Source: an uncultured bacterium
Lineage (GTDB): Bacteria; Actinomycetota; Coriobacteriia; Coriobacteriales; Eggerthellaceae
Assembly (NCBI GenBank): GCA_905214325.1
Contig: CAJMLT010000001.1
Span: 1 to 64,000, forward strand
Reading direction: 5' to 3'
DNA length: 64,000 nucleotides
Of the stretch, positions 8,716-15,949 are shown in pieces. Each line of letters begins with the position of its first letter. Positions within the stretch are counted from its first letter, which is position 1. The notes under the pieces were generated by a model that saw only the letters and a program-made list of their open reading frames with translations, was not told the origin of the DNA and did no database searches. The position numbers and the translations under genes are program-made.

Positions 8716-8743
8716 GAAGCGGTAAGCATGCCGCTTCGTTTCC
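8716..8743 (+). terminator. Weak terminator-like hairpin
   Basis: A perfect 7-bp stem GAAGCGG (8716-8722) / CCGCTTC (8731-8737) is followed by GTTTCCC. It lies between the acyl-CoA dehydrogenase and the small membrane protein gene; a partial terminator or mRNA-end hairpin is possible. Confidence 0.35.
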
Positions 8744-8776
8744 CGTGTGATGTACGATCGAAAAGAATGAGGATAC

Positions 8777-9010
8777 ATGAAAGAGAACAATAAGAATTGG
8801 CTTATAGCCCTCGTCTCCAACCCCATTACGACCATAATCATCATCTACATGATCATGAACAACTTCAACATTCTCAATGTTATCGGTATCGCTATTATCG
8901 GTTACGGTATCTTCGCTTACTTCCTCTTCAATGCTATCAAGAATGATCGTGCGGCCGCCAAGGCGCGTAAAGCGAAAATGGGTAAGAACAAGAAAAAGAA
9001 GAAGCGCTAG
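8777..9010 (+). CDS. Small two-helix membrane protein of unknown function
   Basis: 77 residues from an ATG with GAGGA upstream. Two hydrophobic segments (about residues 8-27 and 32-53) are rich in Ile, Asn and Met, followed by a strongly basic tail ending in a run of lysines. I do not recognise the family. It is a real gene in my view because it has a ribosome binding site, its own terminator at 9060-9099, and a composition typical of small membrane proteins. It lies between an acyl-CoA dehydrogenase and the first OFA transporter, so a role as an accessory subunit of a transporter or membrane electron carrier is possible but is only inferred from position. Confidence 0.65.
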   Translation: MKENNKNWLIALVSNPITTIIIIYMIMNNFNILNVIGIAIIGYGIFAYFLFNAIKNDRAAAKARKAKMGKNKKKKKR

Positions 9011-9059
9011 TATCGGAAACATACTCCGTAGAGTATCGAAGAGCTCCGCAATAAACGGT

Positions 9060-9099
9060 CGCCCCTTTCTTGGATAATGAGAAGGGGGCGGCTTTCTTT
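9060..9099 (+). terminator. Terminator of the small membrane protein gene
   Basis: An 11-bp stem (CGCCCCTTTCT, 9060-9070, with 9080-9090; one G-T pair) is followed by GCTTTCTTTA. Confidence 0.85.
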
Positions 9100-9431
9100 A
9101 TGTCTCGAATGACTTGAGATCAAAATACGAAGGGGAGACAGGGCACTCTGCCGTGTCCGTAAGCTTTTTTCCAATGAGGTATTGAAAAAACCCTTTTTCG
9201 CCGTATGGACGGATGGCGCGATCCGTAAACTTTTTACTCTCGAATACCCTGTGAAAACATCTGGTTGAAATCGTTCTGTGAACGGGTTCAAAACATGTTC
9301 ACTTTTCTTCAAAAATAGGTCATTTTCAAAAATTTGTTGGTAATTGGTTTATCCAACCTATGGATTTTGGGGTATCAATCGGCAGAAATAGTAGAAAATT
9401 TCAAAAAGCATATTTATCCAAATAATTCAAG
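9100..9431. other. AT-rich intergenic region before the first OFA transporter
   Basis: No ORF I can support. An isolated half-site AGGTCA occurs at 9317-9322 without a matching right arm. The AT content rises toward 9430, where the operator and promoter of the transporter begin. Confidence 0.4.
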
Positions 9432-9455
9432 TGGTCATGTTGATATATCTGACCA
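9432..9455. promoter_or_regulatory. Operator-like palindrome upstream of OFA transporter 1
   Basis: Perfect TGGTCA-N12-TGACCA. The right arm ends exactly 4 nt before a -35-like hexamer TTGAAA (9460-9465), the same geometry as at the second transporter. The spacer contains TGTTGA, which reappears inverted in the spacer of the site at 11548-11571. Confidence 0.7.
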
Positions 9456-9459
9456 TGTT

Positions 9460-9489
9460 TTGAAATTTGGGTGAACGGCAAAATTATCA
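9460..9489 (+). promoter_or_regulatory. Promoter of OFA transporter 1
   Basis: TTGAAA (9460-9465), 18-nt spacer, TTATCA (9484-9489). Both hexamers are weak, as expected for an activator-dependent promoter. The leader then contains a compact hairpin, ACGGCT-tc-AGCCGT (9591-9604), nested in GGAGC/GCTCC, just before the ribosome binding site GGGAGG. Confidence 0.5.
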
Positions 9490-9627
9490 GTGAGGGTTCA
9501 CCTCATCACGGACATCCCCGTATTCATATCCCTGTATCACGGAATGTCCGTATCGCTGTATTGCAAGTAAAGGAAAGTGTAGGAGCTCTGACGGCTTCAG
9601 CCGTTGTGCTCCAAGAAAGGGAGGATC

Positions 9628-10947
9628 ATGGCTGATTCTGCTGTGAAGACTCAGAAAATGACGGCACGTCATTTCCTGGTCTTGCTCACGTGCATCACGT
9701 GTACGTTTGGCCCTGCGGCTATCACGTTTAGCTGCCCCGGTCTCTGCTATAGGCCTGTAGCAAATTATCTCGGAGTTCAGGTTTCCGATATTTCTTTCTA
9801 CATGTCTCTGGTTTATTTCGCGGAAGTTGTTTTTTCGCCCATCGTCGGTGCTCTCATGGAGAAATACGACGTTCGTATCATCTGCACCGCCGCCGCCGTT
9901 GCGGTAAGCGCCGGCATCGGCATGATGTCCACTTACACCGAGATTTGGCAATGGTACATCTCCGGTGTCTTCATGGGCTTCGGTGAGATCACGCTTCTGT
10001 GGTTGATGGTCGCCGGTCTTCTGAACCGTTGGTTCAAGGCCAAGCTCGGTTTGGTGTTGGGTATTTCCTACGCCATGACCGGTCTCGGTGGCGCAACCAT
10101 GAACGTCATCGGTCAGTTCATCCTGGGTCCCAACCTGTTGACCGAGGAAACATGGCGCAATCTCTACCTCTTCTACGGTATCGCAGCCGCAGTGCTCTCC
10201 GTGCCCTTCACGTTGTTCTGCATCCGTTCCCATCCCGAAGAAGTCGGCCTCAAGGCTTACGGTGCTGAAATCCGCGAGGGTGAAACCATCGATGCCGCCA
10301 ATCTCGAACTTCCCGGTATCACCGCGAAGCAGGCATGGGGCAAATGGTACTTCTATCTGCTCATCATCGCCGGTTGTCTGTTCAACGTAATGGGTATCTA
10401 CCCGCAGCACTTCACGACCTACTATCAGACGGTTGTCGCCGTGGATGCTTCCGGAGTGACGATCCACGACCTCATGATTATGTCGGGTACGTTGGAAGCC
10501 TTCTGTATGGTCGGCATGGCGGTTGGTAAGGTCACCATCGGTGCTATCGAATCCAAGTCCATTCAGGCAGCTCTTCTCTTCGGCGCTGCAGCGGGTATCA
10601 TCGGCTTGATCGGTGTTTGGATCGGTGGCTTCAACAAGATGATCCCCGTGCTCTTCGGCGGTGGCTTCATCTTCGGCATGATCTACCCTCTGGTTACGAC
10701 GGCTCTGCCTTACATGACTCGAATCCTGTTCGGCGAAAAGGACTACGACAAGATCTACTCCCGTATCCTGATGCCCGTCAATCTGGTCGGTGCGTTCGCG
10801 GCATCCGGTTTGGCTCTCATCTACCAGGGTCCCGGTTGGGTTACTTTCTTCATCGTCGGTATCATCCTGTCTGTTGTTCTCTATGTCCTCGGTGCCCTCA
10901 CCGTTTGGTTCGGTGCGAAGGATTATCGCGGTAAGGTGACGGCTTAA
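9628..10947 (+). CDS. OFA-family MFS transporter 1
   Basis: 439 residues from the ATG at 9628 with GGGAGG upstream. Twelve hydrophobic segments are visible in two six-helix halves. The segments ITFSCPGLCYRPVANYLG, FMGFGEITLLWLMVAGLLNRWF and YAMTGLGGATMN are typical of the oxalate/formate antiporter group of the major facilitator superfamily. It probably exchanges or imports a carboxylate at the cytoplasmic membrane; the substrate is unknown. Codon bias is extreme, which is rare for a membrane protein and suggests heavy demand. It has its own operator, promoter and terminator. It is clearly paralogous along its whole length to the next gene, so a tandem duplication is likely. Confidence 0.9.
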   Translation: MADSAVKTQKMTARHFLVLLTCITCTFGPAAITFSCPGLCYRPVANYLGVQVSDISFYMSLVYFAEVVFSPIVGALMEKYDVRIICTAAAVAVSAGIGMMSTYTEIWQWYISGVFMGFGEITLLWLMVAGLLNRWFKAKLGLVLGISYAMTGLGGATMNVIGQFILGPNLLTEETWRNLYLFYGIAAAVLSVPFTLFCIRSHPEEVGLKAYGAEIREGETIDAANLELPGITAKQAWGKWYFYLLIIAGCLFNVMGIYPQHFTTYYQTVVAVDASGVTIHDLMIMSGTLEAFCMVGMAVGKVTIGAIESKSIQAALLFGAAAGIIGLIGVWIGGFNKMIPVLFGGGFIFGMIYPLVTTALPYMTRILFGEKDYDKIYSRILMPVNLVGAFAASGLALIYQGPGWVTFFIVGIILSVVLYVLGALTVWFGAKDYRGKVTA

Positions 10948-10991
10948 AGATTGGTCGGCTTTTCTAAAGAAGCCGTTCGTCTGTGAAGCGA

Positions 10992-11030
10992 AAGGTCGGA
11001 TCGGGATAGGTTCCCGGTCCGACCTTTTTT
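10992..11030 (+). terminator. Terminator of OFA transporter 1
   Basis: A 14-bp stem (10992-11005 with 11013-11026, one G-T pair) and a 7-nt loop are followed by a T-tract running to 11030. Confidence 0.9.
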
Positions 11031-11547
11031 CAATTCTGCTTCTTCCCGAGGCGCGGAAGGGGAGGTGGCTTCAACGCGCTCGGCGCCATCTCTTCTATCG
11101 GTTTTCGTACTCCTACTAATATTAGTAAGAAGGATGAAAGAAATAGGTGGGGCGAACCATGGGGGATGTCGGTGCGCGTTGCGGCTTCATCGGGCAGATG
11201 ACGGACCTTCCTCGGATCGGAGGCCGGATCCTGCTGTGCGAAGGTTTCGAAAATGGTTCTTGAAATAGGTAAAAGAGGGTGAATCGATAGACCAGCGGAA
11301 GCAAATAAAAAGAATTGATTCATGAGATGAATCAATCAGAGCATTTTTGATTGGCACCACGCTATCAATCAATCTGAAATAAGCTTTAAAAAGCGTTGCA
11401 GAAGAGAAAAATTTGAAAATTTTCTGTGTGGATATGAAGAAGATGGTGAAACTAAAATAACCTTAAATATATCTTTGACCTGCGAAAATAGAGAAAATAT
11501 CTCAAAAAAAGAAACGTCATTGTAACGCTAAAAACCACAAAATCTAT
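11031..11547. other. Intergenic region between the two OFA transporters
   Basis: About 500 bp with no ORF I can support. The first 250 bp are GC-rich and structureless to my eye; a remnant of a lost gene is possible but not shown. The distal part is AT-rich and contains the palindrome at 11314-11336 followed by further TTGATT / AATCAA copies up to about 11375. Confidence 0.4.
11314..11336. promoter_or_regulatory. 23-bp perfect palindrome, possible operator
   Basis: ATTGATTCAT (11314-11323) and ATGAATCAAT (11327-11336) are perfect inverted repeats around GAG. Additional TTGATTG and CAATCAA elements occur at about 11347-11372. No T-tract follows, so a regulator site is more likely than a terminator. 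It is distinct from the TGGTCA-type operator. Confidence 0.45.
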
Positions 11548-11571
11548 AGGTCAATATTCAACATCTGACCA
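11548..11571. promoter_or_regulatory. Operator-like palindrome upstream of OFA transporter 2
   Basis: AGGTCA-N12-TGACCA, one base from the perfect form. It ends 4 nt before the -35 hexamer TTGACA at 11576-11581, as at transporter 1. Confidence 0.7.
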
Positions 11572-11575
11572 TTTT

Positions 11576-11605
11576 TTGACATAGAGGACAGTCTGAAAAT
11601 ATCAA
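11576..11605 (+). promoter_or_regulatory. Promoter of OFA transporter 2
   Basis: TTGACA (11576-11581), 18-nt spacer, TATCAA (11600-11605). In the leader, CCTTAAG (11679-11685) can pair with CTTAAGG (11714-11720) around an inner GGGGAC/GTCCC hairpin. This would partly cover the ribosome binding site AAGGAGG at 11717-11723. Confidence 0.55.
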
Positions 11606-11727
11606 TGAAGGCAATCGTGTCTTCGGGTGCAGCTGTCCTTAGAGAGAATTACACCGAGCCTCTCAAAGAACACTTGCACCTTAAGGGAACTGGGGACGAT
11701 GATGTCCCACGATCTTAAGGAGGGGTT

Positions 11728-13044
11728 ATGGCTGATAATGTAAAAACGCAAGGCTTTACCGTGCGCCACTTTTTCGTGCTGTTCACGTGTATGGCCTGTA
11801 TCTTTACTTCTAGTGCTATTACCTTTAGCTGTCCTGGTCTTTGCTACAAGCCTGTAGCTAACTACCTGGGCCTGCAGGTTTCCGATGTTTCTTTCTATAT
11901 GTCAATTGTTTACTTCTCGGAGGTTATCTTCTCAGCTCCCGTCGGTGTGCTGCTTGAGAAATTTGACGTCCGAATCATCTGCACCGTTGCTGGTGTCTGC
12001 GGCTCTCTTGGTGTCGGCATGATGTCGACCTACAACGAGATCTGGCAGTGGTACATCTCCGGCGTCTTCATGGGCTTCTGCCAGATCACCTTGCTCTGGT
12101 TGATGACCGCAGGCGTTCTCGGTCGTTGGTTCAAGAAAAAGCTCGGTTTCTGCCTCGGTCTTTCTTATGCTATGACCGGTGCTGGCGGCGCTGTATTCAA
12201 CATCGTCGGTCAGTTCGTTCTCGGTCCTAACCTGTTGACTGAGGAAACGTGGCGTAACCTTTACCTGATCTTCGGTATCGTTTCCTTCATCGGTACGGTT
12301 CCTTGGACGCTGTTCGCTCTTCGCAACCATCCTCAGGATGTTGGTCTGAAGGCTTACGGTGAGCCTCTCTCCGAAGGTGAAGTCATCGACGAGGAGCACG
12401 TTGTTCTCAAGGGTGTCGAGCCTAAGGTTGCTTACACCAAATGGTACTTCTATGTACTCATCGTTGCCGGCTGTTTGATGAACATCTGCGGTATTTATCC
12501 TCAGCACTACACCACCTACTACCAGACGGTTGTAGCGTGCGACGCTCTGGGTCAGCAGATCCCCGAACTCATGATCATGTCCGGTACTTTGGAAGCATTC
12601 TCAATGGTCGGTATGGCTGTTGGTAAGGTCACCACCGGTGCTGTGGAATCCAAGTCCGTCCAGGCTGCTCTCATCTTGGGTGTTGGCACTGGTATCCTTG
12701 GTATCGCGGCTATCTGGTGGGGCGGTTACAACAAGATTCTCCCCATCCTCTTCGGTGGCGGTTTCATCTATGGTTGTATCTACGCTTTCGTTACAACGCT
12801 TCTGCCGTACCTGACGCGTCAGATATTCGGCGACTTGCATTACGACAAGATCTACTCTGTTATCCTGATTCCTGTCAACTTGGTCGGCGCAACCGCTGCA
12901 TCCGGTTTGGCTCTTATCAACCAGAGCTTCGGTTGGAATGCATTCTTCATCTTGGATATCGTCGTCATGGTGATCATCTACCTCCTCTGCACCATCTGCT
13001 ACAAAGCAGGTCGCAAGGATTACTTGGACAAGGTTGGCGCTTAG
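11728..13044 (+). CDS. OFA-family MFS transporter 2
   Basis: 438 residues with a consensus AAGGAGG ribosome binding site. Twelve membrane segments; ITFSCPGLCYKPVANYLG, FMGFCQITLLWLMTAGVLGRWF and YAMTGAGGAVFN align with transporter 1 residue for residue, and identity looks well above one half throughout. The most variable parts are the middle loop after ALRNHPQDVGLKAYG and the last helices. It should transport a related carboxylate, or act as the opposite partner of a substrate/product exchange, but this cannot be separated from simple redundancy. Codon bias is extreme. The gene is monocistronic, with its own operator, promoter and strong terminator. Confidence 0.9.
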   Translation: MADNVKTQGFTVRHFFVLFTCMACIFTSSAITFSCPGLCYKPVANYLGLQVSDVSFYMSIVYFSEVIFSAPVGVLLEKFDVRIICTVAGVCGSLGVGMMSTYNEIWQWYISGVFMGFCQITLLWLMTAGVLGRWFKKKLGFCLGLSYAMTGAGGAVFNIVGQFVLGPNLLTEETWRNLYLIFGIVSFIGTVPWTLFALRNHPQDVGLKAYGEPLSEGEVIDEEHVVLKGVEPKVAYTKWYFYVLIVAGCLMNICGIYPQHYTTYYQTVVACDALGQQIPELMIMSGTLEAFSMVGMAVGKVTTGAVESKSVQAALILGVGTGILGIAAIWWGGYNKILPILFGGGFIYGCIYAFVTTLLPYLTRQIFGDLHYDKIYSVILIPVNLVGATAASGLALINQSFGWNAFFILDIVVMVIIYLLCTICYKAGRKDYLDKVGA

Positions 13045-13097
13045 TCCGGAGTTTTTAAAACTCAAGAAAGAAACTAAGAGCATCTGCTCTGGAAACG

Positions 13098-13128
13098 AGA
13101 GGGGGACGAAAGTCCCCCTCTTTTCTTT
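13098..13128 (+). terminator. Terminator of OFA transporter 2
   Basis: A perfect 10-bp stem (13098-13107 with 13112-13121) with a GAAA tetraloop is followed by TTTTCTTTG. Confidence 0.93.
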
Positions 13129-13261
13129 GTGGTGAAGGTGATTCGCCGACTTCCGTGCTTGGTTCAGATGTGACGTGGGTATACACTGTAATATCTGTAT
13201 TGAGCAATCAAGCTGGGTTTATACGAGCCGAATAGGCTATCGACGAAGAAGGAGGTTGGGC

Positions 13262-15949
13262 ATGGGTAATGTGATGCGCATTTTCAAGCGCGATGTGCTC
13301 CGTTTGCTCAAAGCCCCTGCCGCTCTCGTCGTCATTATTGTTCTCATGGTTCTTCCCTCGCTGTATACGTGGTTCAACGTGTATGGCTTCATGGACCCTT
13401 ATGCTCATACCGGCAATTTGCGTGTATGCGTGGTCAACGAAGACGAGGGAGCCACCCATGCATTGACCGGTGATTTAAGGTTGGGCGACGAAATAGTGAT
13501 TCAGCTTGATTCCAATGATGAATTGGGTTGGGCTTTCGTCGATCGGGAAACCGCTATGGAAGAGGTTGATTCGGGTAGGGCGTATGCCGCTTTCGTCATC
13601 CCCTCCGATTTCAGTAAAGACTTCACGACCATTCTGACGGGTGATTTCAAACAGCCCAAACTGGAGTATTACGTCAACGAAAAGGCGGGGGCGGTCTCTC
13701 CGAAGATAACGGATACGGGAGCGACGACTCTCGAGGAAACGATCAATTCCACGTTTGTAGGTGTGGTCAGTAAAACCGTCAGTACAACCATCGGCGACAA
13801 GATAAACACATCGAAAGCGCAGCTTGATACGGCGCAAGGCGCCATAGCCTCACAACTTTCCTCGGCTCACGACAGCATTGGTACCGCACGTGGCTCACTG
13901 CGGCAGTTATCCGGGGCCAGCACGGAGGCTATCGATAAAGCCAATACCGCGAAAGCCTCTCTGGAAGATTCCAAAAAGGATATCGCACTACTCTCCGACC
14001 AGTTGAAGCAGACATCCGACTTAACCGTGATCGTGCAGAACAAGGTGAATGCGTTTGCCGGGGAATTACTGCCGGCGTTAGGCCAGAGCAACGATCTCGC
14101 ATCTCAAGCGGCTTCCAAAACGAATACCACCATCGCTTCTTCCGCCGCTTCCATCATCACCGCTCAAGGTGACGTGAACGCCGCTATCGCATCGGGTCGT
14201 GCAACGGTCGAGCAGAACAAGTTGGTCATCAAAGAATTGCAAACTCTCGTCGACGCCATGCCCGAAGGTACCAGCAAGGATAATGCCGCTTCGATTCTGG
14301 CTGCCCTGAAGGACAGCAACGACAATCTCGAATCGACGCTGGATAGTCTTGAGATCGTCAGCAAGGATACCGCTGAAACCGCAGCGGCGGTTTCGGATGC
14401 CTCCGACCACGTGAACACGGCTATGCAGGGTACGCTGGCCGCCGAATCCGACTATCGCAACACCATCACCACGTCCACCTTGCCGGCGATCAATACGGGT
14501 CTTTCGCAGATCGCCGGTTCCACGGGTACCCTGTCGGGCGTGGTGGCGAAGCAGACGCTTTTGGTGGATCAGGCATCACTGGTGCTGGACCAATTGATTT
14601 CGACGCTGAGCACCACGACCGACGCCCTCACTCAAACGGATGCCCTTCTTTCCGGCATGGAGTCCGATCTGAATACGGTGCAAACCGATTTTCTGGCACT
14701 GATGGGTTCCGAAACCCTCCAAAAGATTTTCGAAAGCTCCATCGATCCACAGAAGATTTCCGATTTCATGCAGTCGCCAACGGAATTGAAAACCGAGAAA
14801 ATCTATCCGTTGAATGCCTATGGTTCCGCCATGGCTCCCTTGTTCACCAATCTCACGCTGTGGATAGGCGTGTTCATGCTGATGGTCATCTTGAAATTGG
14901 AAGTGGATGACGAAGGAATCAAGAAAGCCACCATCACGCAGCGCTATCTGGCGCGCTGGTTGTTCTTCGCGCCCATAGTCGCCATGCAGGCGATCATCTG
15001 TTGTACCGGCAATTTGGTTTTAGGGGTCCAGGCGGTCAACGTCCCGCTGTTTTACGCGACGGCGGTGGTGACTTCGCTTACGTATTTGAGTATCCAATAC
15101 GCCCTTTCCGTCACCTTGCAGCATGTGGGTAAGGGTATCTGCATCATTTTGGTGTTCGTTCAGATCCCCGGTGCCACGGGTTTGTACCCCATTGAAATGA
15201 CCACCTCGTTTTTCCAAGCGGTTTATCCGATATTCCCCTTCACCTATGGCATCAATGCGCTGCGTGAAACCATCGGCGGATTCTACGGGGACCAGTATGG
15301 TCAGATGATGCTGGTGCTGCTGCTGTTCTGCGTCATCTCTTTCCTCGTCGGTCTTTTCGTGCGCCCCTATCTGACCAACCTGAATCGCCTGTTCGCCAAG
15401 CAGATATCCGAAAGCGACATCTTCAACAGCGAGGATGTGCATGTTCCATCACGTCGCTACCGTATCACGCAGCTGATCAACGCACTTTCCGATCGAGACG
15501 AATATCGTGAATCCCTGAAGGAAAGGGAGGCGAAATTCATCGCCCTGTATCCCCGCCTGAAACAGGGGGCGTTGCTTTTCGGTGTCGTGGTTCCGCTTAT
15601 CGCCATGGTGGTTTTCAGTTTGAACGAAACGGAGAAAGTCATCGTGCTCACCGCATGGTTGGTGTGGCTGGCCTTCATCGTCGTGTTCCTTATCTTGGTC
15701 GAATACATCTACGACTCGTTCGAACGTCGTCGCAAGCTGGAAGTTCTGTCCGACTCCGAACTACGTTCCCTGATGGAGAAACCCCTCAGTCGGGAAGGTG
15801 TTCGTCTGCCCGGTTCGGGCGAGCGGGTCGCTGCGGCTGCGGTTTCTTCCGAGGTAAGTGGCGAAGCCGCTCGGGCATCGTCTGACGGAGGCCTAAACCA
15901 AGACGAAGAATCCACCTCCGATTCCGGCAAAGGGGGCGGCGATGCATAA
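13262..15949 (+). CDS. YhgE/Pip-domain membrane protein 1
   Basis: 895 residues from the ATG at 13262, preceded by AAGGAGGT; the open frame extends upstream without a ribosome binding site. A first membrane helix (about 17-37, ending LPSLYTWFNVYGFMDPY) is typical of YhgE/Pip proteins. Extracellular domains and a long Ala/Ser/Thr/Asp-rich coiled coil follow (about 180-480), then an ABC-2-like block of about six helices beginning near PLNAYGSAMAPLFTNLTLWIGVF. Beyond this there are two more helices and a charged tail. Relatives include phage infection protein and type VII-linked export proteins; export of an unknown cargo is inferred. The stop codon overlaps the next gene by 8 bp, so the two are co-translated. 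Confidence 0.87.
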   Translation: MGNVMRIFKRDVLRLLKAPAALVVIIVLMVLPSLYTWFNVYGFMDPYAHTGNLRVCVVNEDEGATHALTGDLRLGDEIVIQLDSNDELGWAFVDRETAMEEVDSGRAYAAFVIPSDFSKDFTTILTGDFKQPKLEYYVNEKAGAVSPKITDTGATTLEETINSTFVGVVSKTVSTTIGDKINTSKAQLDTAQGAIASQLSSAHDSIGTARGSLRQLSGASTEAIDKANTAKASLEDSKKDIALLSDQLKQTSDLTVIVQNKVNAFAGELLPALGQSNDLASQAASKTNTTIASSAASIITAQGDVNAAIASGRATVEQNKLVIKELQTLVDAMPEGTSKDNAASILAALKDSNDNLESTLDSLEIVSKDTAETAAAVSDASDHVNTAMQGTLAAESDYRNTITTSTLPAINTGLSQIAGSTGTLSGVVAKQTLLVDQASLVLDQLISTLSTTTDALTQTDALLSGMESDLNTVQTDFLALMGSETLQKIFESSIDPQKISDFMQSPTELKTEKIYPLNAYGSAMAPLFTNLTLWIGVFMLMVILKLEVDDEGIKKATITQRYLARWLFFAPIVAMQAIICCTGNLVLGVQAVNVPLFYATAVVTSLTYLSIQYALSVTLQHVGKGICIILVFVQIPGATGLYPIEMTTSFFQAVYPIFPFTYGINALRETIGGFYGDQYGQMMLVLLLFCVISFLVGLFVRPYLTNLNRLFAKQISESDIFNSEDVHVPSRRYRITQLINALSDRDEYRESLKEREAKFIALYPRLKQGALLFGVVVPLIAMVVFSLNETEKVIVLTAWLVWLAFIVVFLILVEYIYDSFERRRKLEVLSDSELRSLMEKPLSREGVRLPGSGERVAAAAVSSEVSGEAARASSDGGLNQDEESTSDSGKGGGDA

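Noticed and set aside
11030..11335. A 101-codon minus-strand frame between the OFA transporters
   Set aside because: It begins in the palindrome region and ends in the terminator of transporter 1, has no ribosome binding site and no recognisable family.
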